64,000 nucleotides of DNA, taken from the NCBI GenBank assembly GCA_003131585.1, contig PKVW01000074.1:1-64000 (forward strand), read 5' to 3'. The DNA comes from Acidobacteriaceae bacterium. Lineage in GTDB: Bacteria > Acidobacteriota > Terriglobia > Terriglobales > Acidobacteriaceae. The notes below the pieces were generated by a model. The model was given only the letters and a program-made list of their open reading frames with translations, did not search any database and was not told where the DNA came from. Shown piece by piece: positions 45,301-55,125 of the stretch (position 1 is the stretch's first letter; every line of letters begins with the position of its first letter). Both the position numbers and the translations under genes were made by a program.

Positions 45301-45612
45301 TCTCACGACGATTCTAGACCTCCGGCAAAAAATGTATCGACTGGATTGAAACGGACCCCGAGAATATTGAGGATAGATGCGACGCATCAAGTCCGGGATG
45401 CCTACCCCGCTATTCGTATGCCTCGCCTGCTGCAACCTGCGGTGAACTCGGGCATCATCGGGCGATGATGACAACGCGGTTGCCGGGGACGCCGTGGAAG
45501 AAGCTGGATTAGTGGCACGAGACCCGCGGGCGGGTCTCCGGCCCACTCGCCTTGATCAGTATTCAAGATTGCCCGTCATAGGACATAATCGGAAAAGGAC
45601 GAGAAATTACGC
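45301..45612. other. Divergent intergenic region, 312 bp
   Basis: No gene supported. It holds a perfect palindrome GAGACCCGC-GG-GCGGGTCTC at 45519-45538, without a T-run. Promoters for both neighbours should be here, but none is clear by eye. Confidence 0.45.
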
Positions 45613-46428
45613 ATGAGTGTGAGAAGGTGGGCGGAACTGATGAGTCGGGGGGTGGTCCTGCGGCGGCGTCTGCCCCCTGAATTCCAGAATCTGCCGATCT
45701 ATGTTTCCCCAGAGGCAAGTCTGCGCTATTGGCGGCAGGATCTGGCGAAAGTGGACCCCATGCTCTGTGACATGGCGCGGGAGATGGTAAAGGGCGGCCA
45801 CGTGGTCTGGGATGTGGGGGCGAACGTCGGGCTATTCAGTTTCTGCGCGTCTGCTCTCGCCGGCTCATCCGGGTATGTCCTGGCTATCGAGCCGGATTTT
45901 TGGCTGGCGCACCTGCTGACCCGTTCGGCGCAGGAACTGCCTAAGCATGGCCGCGCGGCCGCTCCAGTGGCCGTACTCTGCGCGGCCGTGGCGGAGAACA
46001 CCGGGGTCAGCGAGTTCCAGATCGCGGAGCGCGGACGCGCAGCGAACCACCTGGCCGAGACGCCGGGGTCGAGCCAAGCAGGCGGGAACCGCTATTCCCA
46101 GCAGACCATCACCGTATCCCTGGATTTTCTCCTGGAGCACTTTCCGTCTCCATCGGTTTTGAAGATTGATGCCGAGGCTGCAGAAGTCAAGGTATTGCAA
46201 GGGTCGGCGAGACTGTTGCGCACGGCGCGACCCGTCATCTGGTGTGAGGTGGCCCCGGAGAATTCGGAGGCGGTGGCTGAGCTCCTACACCAGGCCGACT
46301 ATGAAATTTATGCCGCCGCACTGCCCCAGTCCGGGCGTACCGCGCTGCGACGCGCTTCATGGAACACCCTTGCCATTCCCCGCCCGCTGGAAGTGAACGC
46401 CCCCGCCGTCCAACGGAAGGGCGTCTGA
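45613..46428 (+). CDS. FkbM-family methyltransferase
   Basis: 271 residues. The SAM-binding motif DVGANVGLFSFCAS is near residue 68, then YVLAIEPDFW (motif II acidic residue), VAVLCAAVAENTGVSEF, SLDFLLEHFPSPSVLKIDAEAAEVKVLQGS and CEVAPEN. LKIDAEAAEVKVL corresponds to the usual LKIDvEGhE element of FkbM, with Ala in place of Gly. Family members O-methylate sugars or natural-product scaffolds. It is an isolated gene between two reverse-strand blocks; the substrate is unknown. Confidence 0.87.
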   Translation: MSVRRWAELMSRGVVLRRRLPPEFQNLPIYVSPEASLRYWRQDLAKVDPMLCDMAREMVKGGHVVWDVGANVGLFSFCASALAGSSGYVLAIEPDFWLAHLLTRSAQELPKHGRAAAPVAVLCAAVAENTGVSEFQIAERGRAANHLAETPGSSQAGGNRYSQQTITVSLDFLLEHFPSPSVLKIDAEAAEVKVLQGSARLLRTARPVIWCEVAPENSEAVAELLHQADYEIYAAALPQSGRTALRRASWNTLAIPRPLEVNAPAVQRKGV

Positions 46429-46462
46429 AGCTGCTCGGGCGCACCCAACGCCGCCGGTATTT

Positions 46463-47332
46463 CTATTCGATCGGCTCCACCACTACGGAGTCTTTCGAGG
46501 CGACGCTGCGACCCGGGCGCTGCACGATCACGATGGCGGCGAGCACAAAGACGATCCCCAAAGTTTGAATCGGGTGCAGCACTTCGCCCAATAGCAGGGC
46601 CGCGAGAAGAATGGAGAACACCGTCTCCAGGCAGCTGGCGATGATGGCGCGAGTGGGTTCCAGATGTTGCAGGCCGAGGAAGTAGAGCGAGAATGCTCCC
46701 AGCACCGAGATCATCGAGAACACGAACAGGAACAGCCATTGCGCGGGAGCGTAGTGGGCGGCGGCGATTTTCCAGGGAGGGTTGACGACCAGCCAGAAGG
46801 CGGCGGCGGCGGCGAGCGTCCAGACGAGCACGCGCCAGCGGTCATGGCGGGCGAGGATGCGGTGCCCGGCGACGTTGTAGAAGGCGAAGGAGAACGAGGC
46901 CAGCAGCGCGGCGATAAGGCCGTAGGGATCGAGGTGGAGCGCTGAATGAGAGCGGGCTCCGAGAAGATCGATGACCAGGGCGATTCCGGTGACGGCCAGG
47001 GCGACGGCAGAGACTTTTTGTGGCGTGAGCTTTTGCTGGCCGCGGGCCACCACATAGAACAGAACCCACACGGGAGCGGTGTATTGCACGATGATGGCGG
47101 TGGCGACACTCGTTCTTTGGATCGCGACATAATAGAAATAATTCGAGACGGCCACGCCCAGCGTGCCCAGAACGAAGCAGTAAGCGAGATCGCGCGCGGG
47201 CAGCTTGATCCGCTGCCAGCCCTGTGAGCCCACGAGAATAAGAAGCAGCACGAGCAGGGAGAATGTGGTGCGGGTTTGCGACAGAATGAGGGGATCGATA
47301 GGATGGAGAGCGGGGGAGAGCGCGGCGCTCAA
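46463..47332 (-). CDS. EamA-family (DMT) transporter; true N-terminus unclear
   Basis: 289 residues from a TTG at 47332. Nine hydrophobic helices with two EamA halves are visible (ATAIIVQYTAPVWVLFY and YFLGLQHLEPTRAIIASCLETVFSILLAALLLGE). The family helix 1 is missing from this start, yet codons upstream in the same frame encode it (YFFIAAAAFLWGVSAVLGR, to about 47422). That frame runs back without ATG, GTG or TTG to the stop of the thioredoxin-like gene at 47491. A CTG at 47422, a frameshift from an ATG at 47514, or a sequence error could explain it. The expected role is export of a metabolite across the inner membrane. Confidence 0.8.
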   Translation of the reverse strand: MSAALSPALHPIDPLILSQTRTTFSLLVLLLILVGSQGWQRIKLPARDLAYCFVLGTLGVAVSNYFYYVAIQRTSVATAIIVQYTAPVWVLFYVVARGQQKLTPQKVSAVALAVTGIALVIDLLGARSHSALHLDPYGLIAALLASFSFAFYNVAGHRILARHDRWRVLVWTLAAAAAFWLVVNPPWKIAAAHYAPAQWLFLFVFSMISVLGAFSLYFLGLQHLEPTRAIIASCLETVFSILLAALLLGEVLHPIQTLGIVFVLAAIVIVQRPGRSVASKDSVVVEPIE

Positions 47333-47488
47333 CGGCAGTTTTCCGGTAAAAACGGCGCGGCCCAGGACGGCGGAGACTCCCCACAGAAAAGCGGCGGCGG
47401 CGATAAAGAAATAGCCGCGCAGAGGGTGCGGGCGCGAGCTTTCGAGATTTGTGTGCGGGATGGTGAGCCCTCGCGAATCGCTTGATGA

Positions 47489-47740
47489 TCAGGCAGCGGA
47501 GAGGAACTGGTCAAGGCGGTCGGGATCGAAGCCTTCGATCACCTCGGCGCCGGCCGGGGTGAGAATCACCACGGTTGGGGCGGTGCGGCTGTGGTAATTT
47601 TCAAGCAATTCGACGCGCGCCGCAGGGTCGCGACTCATATCGCGCTCTTCGAAAGCGACCGCCTTCGCTTCCAGAAATATCTTCATCACTTCGCAGTTGA
47701 GGCAGCCGGGCTGGGTGAAAAGGAAGATCTTAATCGGCAT
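47489..47740 (-). CDS. Thioredoxin/glutaredoxin-like protein
   Basis: 83 residues. A short thioredoxin fold has the CxxC site CLNC at residues 13-16 after KIFLFTQPG. Then comes FEERDMSRDPAARVELLENY with cis-Pro in RTAPTVVI (about residue 54) and a C-terminal helix. The length and TAPTVVI resemble glutaredoxin/NrdH-like reductases. It lies 15 bp downstream of the OsmC gene, so it may reduce that peroxidase. Its stop is in frame with the EamA gene downstream. Confidence 0.85.
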   Translation of the reverse strand: MPIKIFLFTQPGCLNCEVMKIFLEAKAVAFEERDMSRDPAARVELLENYHSRTAPTVVILTPAGAEVIEGFDPDRLDQFLSAA

Positions 47741-47755
47741 AGGTTTATGGCTGTC

Positions 47756-48157
47756 CTACGCGTCCATGTATTCGATCTCGGCGGTGATTTTCGCGGTCTT
47801 GCCGAGCATGGCTGAGACCGAACAGTATTTTTCTTTCGACAGGCGGACCGCATCTTCGACGGCCTTGCGAGATACTTTACCACCGACGCGGTAGATCAGC
47901 TTGATTTCCGTGTAGACGGAGGGCGGGTCGGCCGCGCGCTCGGCTTGGGCGCGCACTTCGAGGCTGGTGAAAGGCTCGCGCTTCTTTTGCAGGATGGAGA
48001 CTACGTCATAACCGGTGCAGCCGCACAGTGCGATAAGAACAAGTTCCATGGGACTGTTCCCCGCGCCCTTGTCCCCATCGACGACAACGGAGTGACCGCT
48101 GCCGGCAATCCCGTTGAAGCGCTGATTCTCAATCCATCTACTGCTGGCTTCGGTCAT
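47756..48157 (-). CDS. OsmC/Ohr-family peroxiredoxin
   Basis: 133 residues, normal for the family. The two active cysteines are in ALCGCTGYDVVSIL (about residues 45-48) and KYCSVSAML (about residue 111). GNSPMELVLIALCGC is typical of OsmC. Such proteins reduce organic hydroperoxides with thiol donors in the cytoplasm. It sits between a CDF metal transporter gene (22 bp upstream) and a thioredoxin-like gene (15 bp downstream), suggesting a stress-response unit. Confidence 0.9.
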   Translation of the reverse strand: MTEASSRWIENQRFNGIAGSGHSVVVDGDKGAGNSPMELVLIALCGCTGYDVVSILQKKREPFTSLEVRAQAERAADPPSVYTEIKLIYRVGGKVSRKAVEDAVRLSKEKYCSVSAMLGKTAKITAEIEYMDA

Positions 48158-48179
48158 AAGCTTTCACTCCGCTGGAGTT

Positions 48180-49610
48180 TTACCTGCGGTTGTCCGTGCT
48201 GGGCTCGGGATGAATGAGCACGCGGAAGAGTTCGGGCGCGGCCTGTTTGAAGTGGATTTCAAGCTCGGTCTGAATGTCGTGGACGCGGGCAAGCGGCAGT
48301 TCGTCGGAGAGCGTGCAGTGGCAGGAAACGTAAAGGCGTCCACGAACCCGGGTGATGACGAAATCATGAACGTCAAGGATCTCGGGGAACTGATTGGCGA
48401 CCGCTTTGAGCTGGTGCTCGAGAGCGGCGTCGCGAATCAGTTCCTCCGGTTTCTCTATAGTCGCAGGCTCGCTCTCGATATGGGTGAGGATCTCGGCGAT
48501 CTCGGGCAAGTCGCGGCGCATGTCAGCTTCGAGTTCGGTGACCTGATCGTGCGCGCTCTTCAGGGTCATGCGCTCGTCGAGTTCGACGTGCTGCTCGACG
48601 TGCAGGTGGCCGGCGAGATCCTGCACGCTGATGTCGTGGACGTTGAGGTTGTGGCGGGTGGCAACGGCGCGAATCCGGTCGAAGATATTTTCCGAGCGTT
48701 GCGCGCGCGACAGCGGTTGCACAGTGACATCGGCATTAGGAAGAATGCCGTGGACCGCGGCCGTGACCGCCTCGACTAACTGTTCGGAGCGCTGGAAGGT
48801 AACCGTGCGAGCCAAACCGACGGCAAGATCGGCGAAGTAGTGGTTGCCGGAGCGGCGAATGCGCACCCGGTTGACTTCAAGCACACCATCCACGCGCCGG
48901 ACTGCATCGATGATCTGAGCGCGGACTCCAGCGGGAGCGGCGTCGAGTAGAGCGTCGATGGTGCGACGCGCCAGGCGCCAGCTCACGGAAACGATGACGC
49001 CGCCCACGAACAGCGCGGCGATTGGGTCGGCAAAGCGAAGCCATTCTAGATGGTAGATGCGCCCGGCCTGAATCAGCGCGAGGCCGATTACTACGACACC
49101 GGCTGACCAGATGTCGGTGGAAAAGTGCAGGGCGTCGGCTTCGAGAGCCTGGCTCTCATACTTGGTGGCGATGCGGCCGAGAGCGCGGGAACGCCACCAG
49201 TCCACAGCCATGGAAACCAGCATCACGACGAATGCCCAGATTGAGGGTTCGACGTCAACCCTCCGGTAGAACAGGCGCACAACCGCTTCGTAAATAACCC
49301 AGGCGCAGGCGATTAGAAGCAGGGCGGTTTCGACGAAGGCCGAGAAGTTCTCGACCTTGCCGTGGCCATATTGGTGGTCCGCGTCGGCGGGCTTGTCGGA
49401 GACTCCTACGGAGAAATAGGTAAGCAGCGCCGCAATCAGATCCAGCGCAGAGTGCGCGGCTTCGGAGAGGATTCCGAGGCTGCCCGTGGTAACGCCGACA
49501 ACGATTTTTCCGCCGGTGATGACGAGGGCGGCGAGCACGGAATTTCCGGCTACCGCGCGCTTTTCGGCGCGCATTGCATTGGGCGAGTAAAGCGCCGGCG
49601 TCCCGGACAT
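48180..49610 (-). CDS. Cation diffusion facilitator transporter with three C-terminal domains
   Basis: 476 residues. Six membrane helices fill the first 215 residues; metal-site pairs are HSALD in helix 2 (about residues 53-57) and HFSTD in helix 5 (about 162-166). HQYGHGKVENFSAFVE is the conserved helix 2-3 loop. The C-terminal part is about 260 residues, far longer than the single metallochaperone-like domain of ordinary CDFs. It reads as three successive copies, each with a VHDI/VHDF or VNRV strand and a hydrophobic last strand ending in a His or Gln-Pro (residues about 220-300, 305-385, 390-470). It should export Zn2+, Co2+, Cd2+ or Fe2+ in exchange for protons. Confidence 0.92.
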   Translation of the reverse strand: MSGTPALYSPNAMRAEKRAVAGNSVLAALVITGGKIVVGVTTGSLGILSEAAHSALDLIAALLTYFSVGVSDKPADADHQYGHGKVENFSAFVETALLLIACAWVIYEAVVRLFYRRVDVEPSIWAFVVMLVSMAVDWWRSRALGRIATKYESQALEADALHFSTDIWSAGVVVIGLALIQAGRIYHLEWLRFADPIAALFVGGVIVSVSWRLARRTIDALLDAAPAGVRAQIIDAVRRVDGVLEVNRVRIRRSGNHYFADLAVGLARTVTFQRSEQLVEAVTAAVHGILPNADVTVQPLSRAQRSENIFDRIRAVATRHNLNVHDISVQDLAGHLHVEQHVELDERMTLKSAHDQVTELEADMRRDLPEIAEILTHIESEPATIEKPEELIRDAALEHQLKAVANQFPEILDVHDFVITRVRGRLYVSCHCTLSDELPLARVHDIQTELEIHFKQAAPELFRVLIHPEPSTDNRR

Positions 49611-50343
49611 GATAGGATTATCGCTGGTAAGCGGAACTTGCGCCAGTTGTCCAGAATGTTTTCACTGGCCGGTTCGCTGCGCAGGAGCCACAGCCGCGGA
49701 GCGCATTCGAGCTGTGGATTTCTCACCAAAATAAAAGTTCGGCGGGGTCACAGCGTCAGGAATACTCGGTCTGTTTTGCCCAGGATGCGCCCGGTCTATA
49801 CCCTTCTTCTCGATACCCCCCTCCCCCCTGGGGTCTAGTGGAATCATCGGGTTAGCAGGAAATTCCCCGCAAAATCCGGATGACAAAGAACTTAGAGGTC
49901 ATAATCCGGAAAACAAAGAAGTTAGGACCGGATGATGTTCCCGCTCGCCTCAGTGAGCGGTAACTGCCTCTGCTGGGGCAATGATGAACGAATTTTTGTA
50001 GAGGCGCAAGGTTAGATGTCACAAGGGCGCGCTGTGCGGAATGTGCGGAGATCAAAAGCGCCGCCCCTTCCGGCTCCCCCCTCGACTTCGCTCGGGGCTT
50101 CGGCAAAACAGGGCAGGCTCTGTCTCTGCAAAAAACGCAGAGACCCAAGGACGGGGCAACCCAAAGTAAATTTGCAGCGGAAAGGCTGGGTCAGCCCCCT
50201 TGACTCTCAATACGAAACTCTCTAGATTGTTGTGCACGAGTGCTTCGCCGAGCATCGCGCTCGGTCTCATTGGGCGGGCCAGAACCAAACACTCTTCCCA
50301 TACTAACGGTCAAATTCTCACCGGGAACGTTAGGAAGAGGATC
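49611..50343. other. Long intergenic region before the large RHS gene, 733 bp
   Basis: No supported gene. It contains the inverted interspersed repeat (49812-49925, listed). Further right are a palindrome-rich stretch with tctctgcaaaaaacgcagaga (about 50121-50141) and a GC-rich run ctcgacttcgctcggggctt near 50082. The frame of the RHS gene is open from 50200, but without a ribosome site before 50344. Confidence 0.5.
49812..49925. repeat. Interspersed repeat, copy 2 (inverted relative to 23861)
   Basis: Its reverse complement reads taacttctttgttttccgga, followed by a second ctaagttctttgt unit, then the gattttgcggggaatttcct and gatgattcca segments, matching 23861-23972 segment by segment. The two copies are 26 kb apart in opposite orientation. 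Confidence 0.8.
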
Positions 50344-53300
50344 ATGAGGCCTAAACTATTCGTGGCATTGACGATACTGTCCACATCTCTGTTCTGCTTC
50401 AGTCAGGCTGGTACGACCAACGTCGGCCCTGATACCACCGTACAGGATTTCGCCACCGACGCAATCAATCTCATGAAATTGGGTATCAGCATAAAGGCAG
50501 CCATCCGTGATAAAGGCGGCCCAATACCTTTTCATGACGCTTTCACTGTTGCTAACTCTTGCACTGTACAGGTATATGACATCCCACCCCACGATGTTGG
50601 TCACCGGTGGTCATGCGGTACCTCAGCCTACCCTACAGGTCCTAATAATTTCTTGGGGGCGGCCTTGGAGGCCACAACTAAAAATGTACTTTGCCCAGGT
50701 AGTCAAACCCACGCCACCGAAAAATTTGAATATTTTATTCTTTATAACCTTGACAGTGGCACAACCTGGAAGTTCCCTCCTACCGTTATTCAAGATAGTG
50801 AGGGATGCTTGGTTCCCAAAGGTGTCACTACACAGTCAATTGATGGTTCTGGTGTAACCCTTGTCATTTCTAGCACATGGACTGGTGAACCGAGTGGATT
50901 TGCCTACACGGCTAACGGAGTTTACGCTGCTGTCTTCGGCGGTGGACAAAATGGCACGTCCCTCACCGATTCAAACGGCAATTCTCTTTCTTCCTCAGCA
51001 AGCAATCGCGTCGTAACGTATACCGACGCTTTTGCCACGAATCCGGAAACGTACGACCAGGATGCGAATGCGGCAACATGGCAAACTCCGTTAGGACAGG
51101 AGCCTGTTACGGTAAGCACCGCCGCGTTCACTTATCAGACAGATTTCGATACTAACTGCGCACATAATACTAGTCCCGCGACCGTAACTTGGCCTACTTC
51201 CATAAACTATCCTGACGGCACGACTCTTGGAATCGGGTATGAGCAGGCTTCTGGATACTACACAGGGAGGTTGGGCTCCCTAACGTTACGTACCGGCGGT
51301 ACAATTACTTACAGTTATGGGGACATGAGTTGTAACGGTTCGTACACTCCGATCCTGTATTCACTGTCGCGTACAGATGCTAATGGCACAACAACTTACT
51401 CGACACAAATTACTAATTCCTGCTGTAATCCGAGCAATATTACTACGACTGTACTTGATCCGGGAAACAACAAGACAGTCTATTATTTCACTGGTGTTAT
51501 ATTAGGTGGTACCGTGTACCCGCCCCCTTACCCAACGTATGGGTCTGTGTTGACTGAAGTCCAAAGGTTTCCTAATACCGGGACACCTTCTGGCCCCTCG
51601 TATGCCACTACACCGGCTGTAGACAATCTCTATTGCTATAACAATGTGCTGACGGGTTGTCAGACAGCATTAGTTGCTTATCCCATCACTCAGAAGGACA
51701 TTTATCACACTATCTCTGGTGTATCTACTGCAAGGATGTCGATTAAGCTTGATGCTTATGGCAACCAAACCTCAGTTGCTCGATATGATTTTGGAGGCTC
51801 GTCGCCCTCGTTTACTGACGTAACGGCTTTTGGTTCATGGAATGGATCGACTTGCACAGCGATAGGAAGTCATGTCAATGACAAACCGTGCCAGATAATC
51901 AACTATGATGCAAGCAACAACATCATTGGAGACCGCTTTTTTACCTATGATACACATGGCAATCTACTGACAAGTAGCAAGTATACTGGAGCTCGGTGGC
52001 TCTCTACTTCTTATCAATACAACTCAAACGGCACGGTGAAGCAGCAGACAGACCCGAATGGTACGATAACGTACTACAACTACGGCGACTGCAATGGTTT
52101 GTTGCCGACCCATATTCAAGTAAGCCCTGCAAGCGGCGACACATTGACCACTTTGGAAAGCTGGGACTGCAATGGAGCGGTTCCGTCCACATCCACAGAT
52201 GCGAGCGGCAATGTGACTCAGTTTACCTACAACGATCCATTTTATAGAGTCACGGGCGTCCTTTATGGGGCGGCCGAAACAACCAGTACTTCATATGGCC
52301 CAAACACGGTATCGACCACGGATTCTTCAAGCTCGGGGCCTACAGTCGAGCACAACATCGACCGGGATGGCTTGGGAAGAACCATTGATTCACAAACGCA
52401 ATCGTCCTCTAGCAATTACGATACTGTCTCTTCCATATACACGTGGAGCGGAGTCTTTAGGGAAACGGAGACTTCGGCCCCGTGCTCTAAAGGACTCAAT
52501 CAACAGTGCACGTCGGCTTATGGCTATGTGCTGCGAGACATGCTTGACAGGCCGGTGTCTAAAGTCCTACCAAATGGCGTGACAACTACGTCCTATTCTT
52601 ATCCTGACAACGATATTCTCTCGACCCTCAGTCCGGCTCCATCTGGGGAAAATGTGAAGAGCACACAGGCTGAGTATGATGCATTTGGTAGGACTAAATC
52701 TAGTTGCGCGATTTCCAGCGCTACAGGGTCTACTTCTTGTGGGCAGAACAATTCTAAAAATGGAGTCGTTACGAACTACGCGTATACATCATCCCCAACG
52801 TTTTTGACCACGACTGCTACGCTTGGTTTAGAAACGAGAACGGATGCAGTTGATCTTCTTGGAAGAACCATATCCGATATCAGCCCAGAATCGGGCACCC
52901 AGACGACGACCTATGACGTGGCAACTTCACATTGCTCCTCGGCAACTATGGGAGACATGGTTGAGGTTGACTATGCCAACGGCGACTACCTTTGCTACAA
53001 ATACGATGGCATACATCGAGTGACCGATGTGACCCCAAACAGTCCGAGCGCGACTAATGTTTGTCGTCGTTTTCGTTACGACAATTCAGCAGGCGTGACA
53101 GGTGCCATTCCAACTGGGATATCGTTGTCAAATTACGAAGGCCAGATGGTGGAGGCTGAGACTGACAACTGCTCTACGCCATTCACACCGATCACGGACG
53201 AGTGGTTTAGCTACGACGTTGCAGGAAGACTGACCGATGTCTATGAAATGACGCCACATTCTTCTGGGTACTATCACACAACAGTGGCGTTTTATCCGAG

Positions 53301-55113
53301 CGGTCTAGTTCACACCTTTTCTGGAATTCCAGGCTGGGCCAATGGGCTGACTTACAGTTACGATTATGAAGGACGTTGGTTGTCTGTTGCTCAGGGGAGC
53401 TCGACTCTTGTCAGCGCTGTTGCTTATAACGCGGCGGGGCAGGTAACTGAAGTTGATATAGGCAACGCTGGCGACAAGGATGCATATGCTTACGACCCGA
53501 CCTCCAACAATACAGGGTTGATGGCTACTTACACGTTTTCGGTCAAATCCATTACGGACGTAGGCACCTTATCGTGGAATGGAAATGGAACCCTCAACCA
53601 GCTTTCCATCAGTGACGGATTCAACTCTGGAGGAACGCAAACGTGCACTTTCTCCTATGATGACCTTGTGAGGCTTCTGACGGATAATTGCGGTTCTGTT
53701 TGGTCACAGACTTTTGTGTACGACCAATTTGACAACATCACGAAATCTGGAAGCATTAGTTGGGCACCGGGATACAACACTAAGAATCAGTACACTACTA
53801 TTGGGGCGACCTACGATGCCTCGGGGAATCTCGGATATGACAGTTTCAATTCGTACACATGGGATTCTTACGGCAAGATGAATGCTGTCACACCGGGAAA
53901 AGCTGCCATCACATGCGGTAGCACGGGTACTTGCGTCACCTATGATGCATTGGGTCGCACGGTTGAAAAGAACAACGCTGGGACATCCATCGAGGAGGTT
54001 TTGTATGGACCTTCTGGACAAACCGCTCTGATGAACGGGCAAACTGTAGTGGACGCTTGGATTCCTAGTCCGGGCGGTTCGAAGGTGCTAGTTATTGGTG
54101 CTAATCAATTCTACCAGCACTTGGATTGGCTAGGTAGCGCACGCGCAGCGTCGTCTATAGCCGGTCAAACGGTGTACTACGATAAGGCGTTTGCTCCTTA
54201 TGGAGAAATTTATGACACATTCGGAAACACGAATGTTGATTTGGTCGATTTTACAGGGGATCGTCAAGCAATCGTCCCGGGTTTGTATGACACTCCGAAC
54301 AGAGAGCAGGCTCCTAATCAAGGCCGATGGATTTCTCCCGACCCCGCAGGGTCTGGCTGGAATCTTTATGCATACAGTGCCAATCCAAATAGCGAGACAG
54401 ATCCAACTGGGTTGGCCAATGGCCAACATCTTCAAAAAACTGGTTGTATTGATGGTTTTGACATAGTTACCTGTGGTGGTTCCACTAATCAGCCTTCGGA
54501 CGGTGTTACAGTGACGGTTAACGGGCAAGATTCAACACAGGCAGTTCCGCCGACGCCGGATGCTAATAACCAGCCTGCTAACTCGGCGCAAAATGCGGCA
54601 CCACCGAGCGGGAACGGCTCTACTTCGATCGTAACCGTATCGGCTACGTCATCTGCTCCTGGCACCCTTCTTGGAGGTCTTATAGGTGAATTGATCGAGC
54701 CTGTGGGTGGTGGAATCCCGGGAGCCATTCTGGGCAGTTTTGTAGGTACGGGTGTAAACGTATCTAATGTGCCGTCCACTGATTCGTGGTACGCCGGGCC
54801 AACGGTGAGCTTTACACCTGCCCTGTTCGGCGGCAACGGGGTTAGCGCAAGTGATGTAATCGTTCCTTCCGGGCAGAGCGCGAACTCGATTGCGAACGGT
54901 ACAAGCTACTCGGTCACATTCCAGCCAACGCCGCTAACTGGCTCAACAGTCACAAAATCTCCTGGAAGTGGTCCGGCTGTCGCTGGGCCATCTGTTGGAA
55001 CAAAGGTCCCTCTTTCCTTCAGTGCGTCCCATAACTTTGACATAACGCAAACCGTTCATAGTCTGACCAACATGATGAACAGCGCCATCAAAACTGTTCA
55101 AAACTGGTTCTAG
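50344..55113 (+). CDS. Giant secreted RHS/YD-repeat protein
   Basis: 1,589 residues from the ATG at 50344 (AGGAAGAGG upstream). A signal peptide (MRPKLFVALTILSTSLFCFSQ) is followed by a unique N-terminal region to about residue 600 and then many YD repeats (FTYDTHGNLLTSSKYTG, YQYNSNGTVKQQTDPNG, YSYDYEGRWLSV, FTYDQFDN-like). The shell-closing element is LYDTPNREQAPNQGRWISPDP with NLYAYSANPNSETDPTGL (about residues 1317-1358). The tip of about 230 residues is unlike that of the 21116 gene: Gly/Ser/Thr-rich, with a glycine-zipper stretch GTLLGGLIGELIEPVGG. Base composition is markedly more AT-rich than in neighbours, a sign of transfer. It may be a surface adhesin or a toxin carrier. Confidence 0.88.
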   Translation: MRPKLFVALTILSTSLFCFSQAGTTNVGPDTTVQDFATDAINLMKLGISIKAAIRDKGGPIPFHDAFTVANSCTVQVYDIPPHDVGHRWSCGTSAYPTGPNNFLGAALEATTKNVLCPGSQTHATEKFEYFILYNLDSGTTWKFPPTVIQDSEGCLVPKGVTTQSIDGSGVTLVISSTWTGEPSGFAYTANGVYAAVFGGGQNGTSLTDSNGNSLSSSASNRVVTYTDAFATNPETYDQDANAATWQTPLGQEPVTVSTAAFTYQTDFDTNCAHNTSPATVTWPTSINYPDGTTLGIGYEQASGYYTGRLGSLTLRTGGTITYSYGDMSCNGSYTPILYSLSRTDANGTTTYSTQITNSCCNPSNITTTVLDPGNNKTVYYFTGVILGGTVYPPPYPTYGSVLTEVQRFPNTGTPSGPSYATTPAVDNLYCYNNVLTGCQTALVAYPITQKDIYHTISGVSTARMSIKLDAYGNQTSVARYDFGGSSPSFTDVTAFGSWNGSTCTAIGSHVNDKPCQIINYDASNNIIGDRFFTYDTHGNLLTSSKYTGARWLSTSYQYNSNGTVKQQTDPNGTITYYNYGDCNGLLPTHIQVSPASGDTLTTLESWDCNGAVPSTSTDASGNVTQFTYNDPFYRVTGVLYGAAETTSTSYGPNTVSTTDSSSSGPTVEHNIDRDGLGRTIDSQTQSSSSNYDTVSSIYTWSGVFRETETSAPCSKGLNQQCTSAYGYVLRDMLDRPVSKVLPNGVTTTSYSYPDNDILSTLSPAPSGENVKSTQAEYDAFGRTKSSCAISSATGSTSCGQNNSKNGVVTNYAYTSSPTFLTTTATLGLETRTDAVDLLGRTISDISPESGTQTTTYDVATSHCSSATMGDMVEVDYANGDYLCYKYDGIHRVTDVTPNSPSATNVCRRFRYDNSAGVTGAIPTGISLSNYEGQMVEAETDNCSTPFTPITDEWFSYDVAGRLTDVYEMTPHSSGYYHTTVAFYPSGLVHTFSGIPGWANGLTYSYDYEGRWLSVAQGSSTLVSAVAYNAAGQVTEVDIGNAGDKDAYAYDPTSNNTGLMATYTFSVKSITDVGTLSWNGNGTLNQLSISDGFNSGGTQTCTFSYDDLVRLLTDNCGSVWSQTFVYDQFDNITKSGSISWAPGYNTKNQYTTIGATYDASGNLGYDSFNSYTWDSYGKMNAVTPGKAAITCGSTGTCVTYDALGRTVEKNNAGTSIEEVLYGPSGQTALMNGQTVVDAWIPSPGGSKVLVIGANQFYQHLDWLGSARAASSIAGQTVYYDKAFAPYGEIYDTFGNTNVDLVDFTGDRQAIVPGLYDTPNREQAPNQGRWISPDPAGSGWNLYAYSANPNSETDPTGLANGQHLQKTGCIDGFDIVTCGGSTNQPSDGVTVTVNGQDSTQAVPPTPDANNQPANSAQNAAPPSGNGSTSIVTVSATSSAPGTLLGGLIGELIEPVGGGIPGAILGSFVGTGVNVSNVPSTDSWYAGPTVSFTPALFGGNGVSASDVIVPSGQSANSIANGTSYSVTFQPTPLTGSTVTKSPGSGPAVAGPSVGTKVPLSFSASHNFDITQTVHSLTNMMNSAIKTVQNWF

Positions 55114-55125
55114 GGAGGTGCCCAA

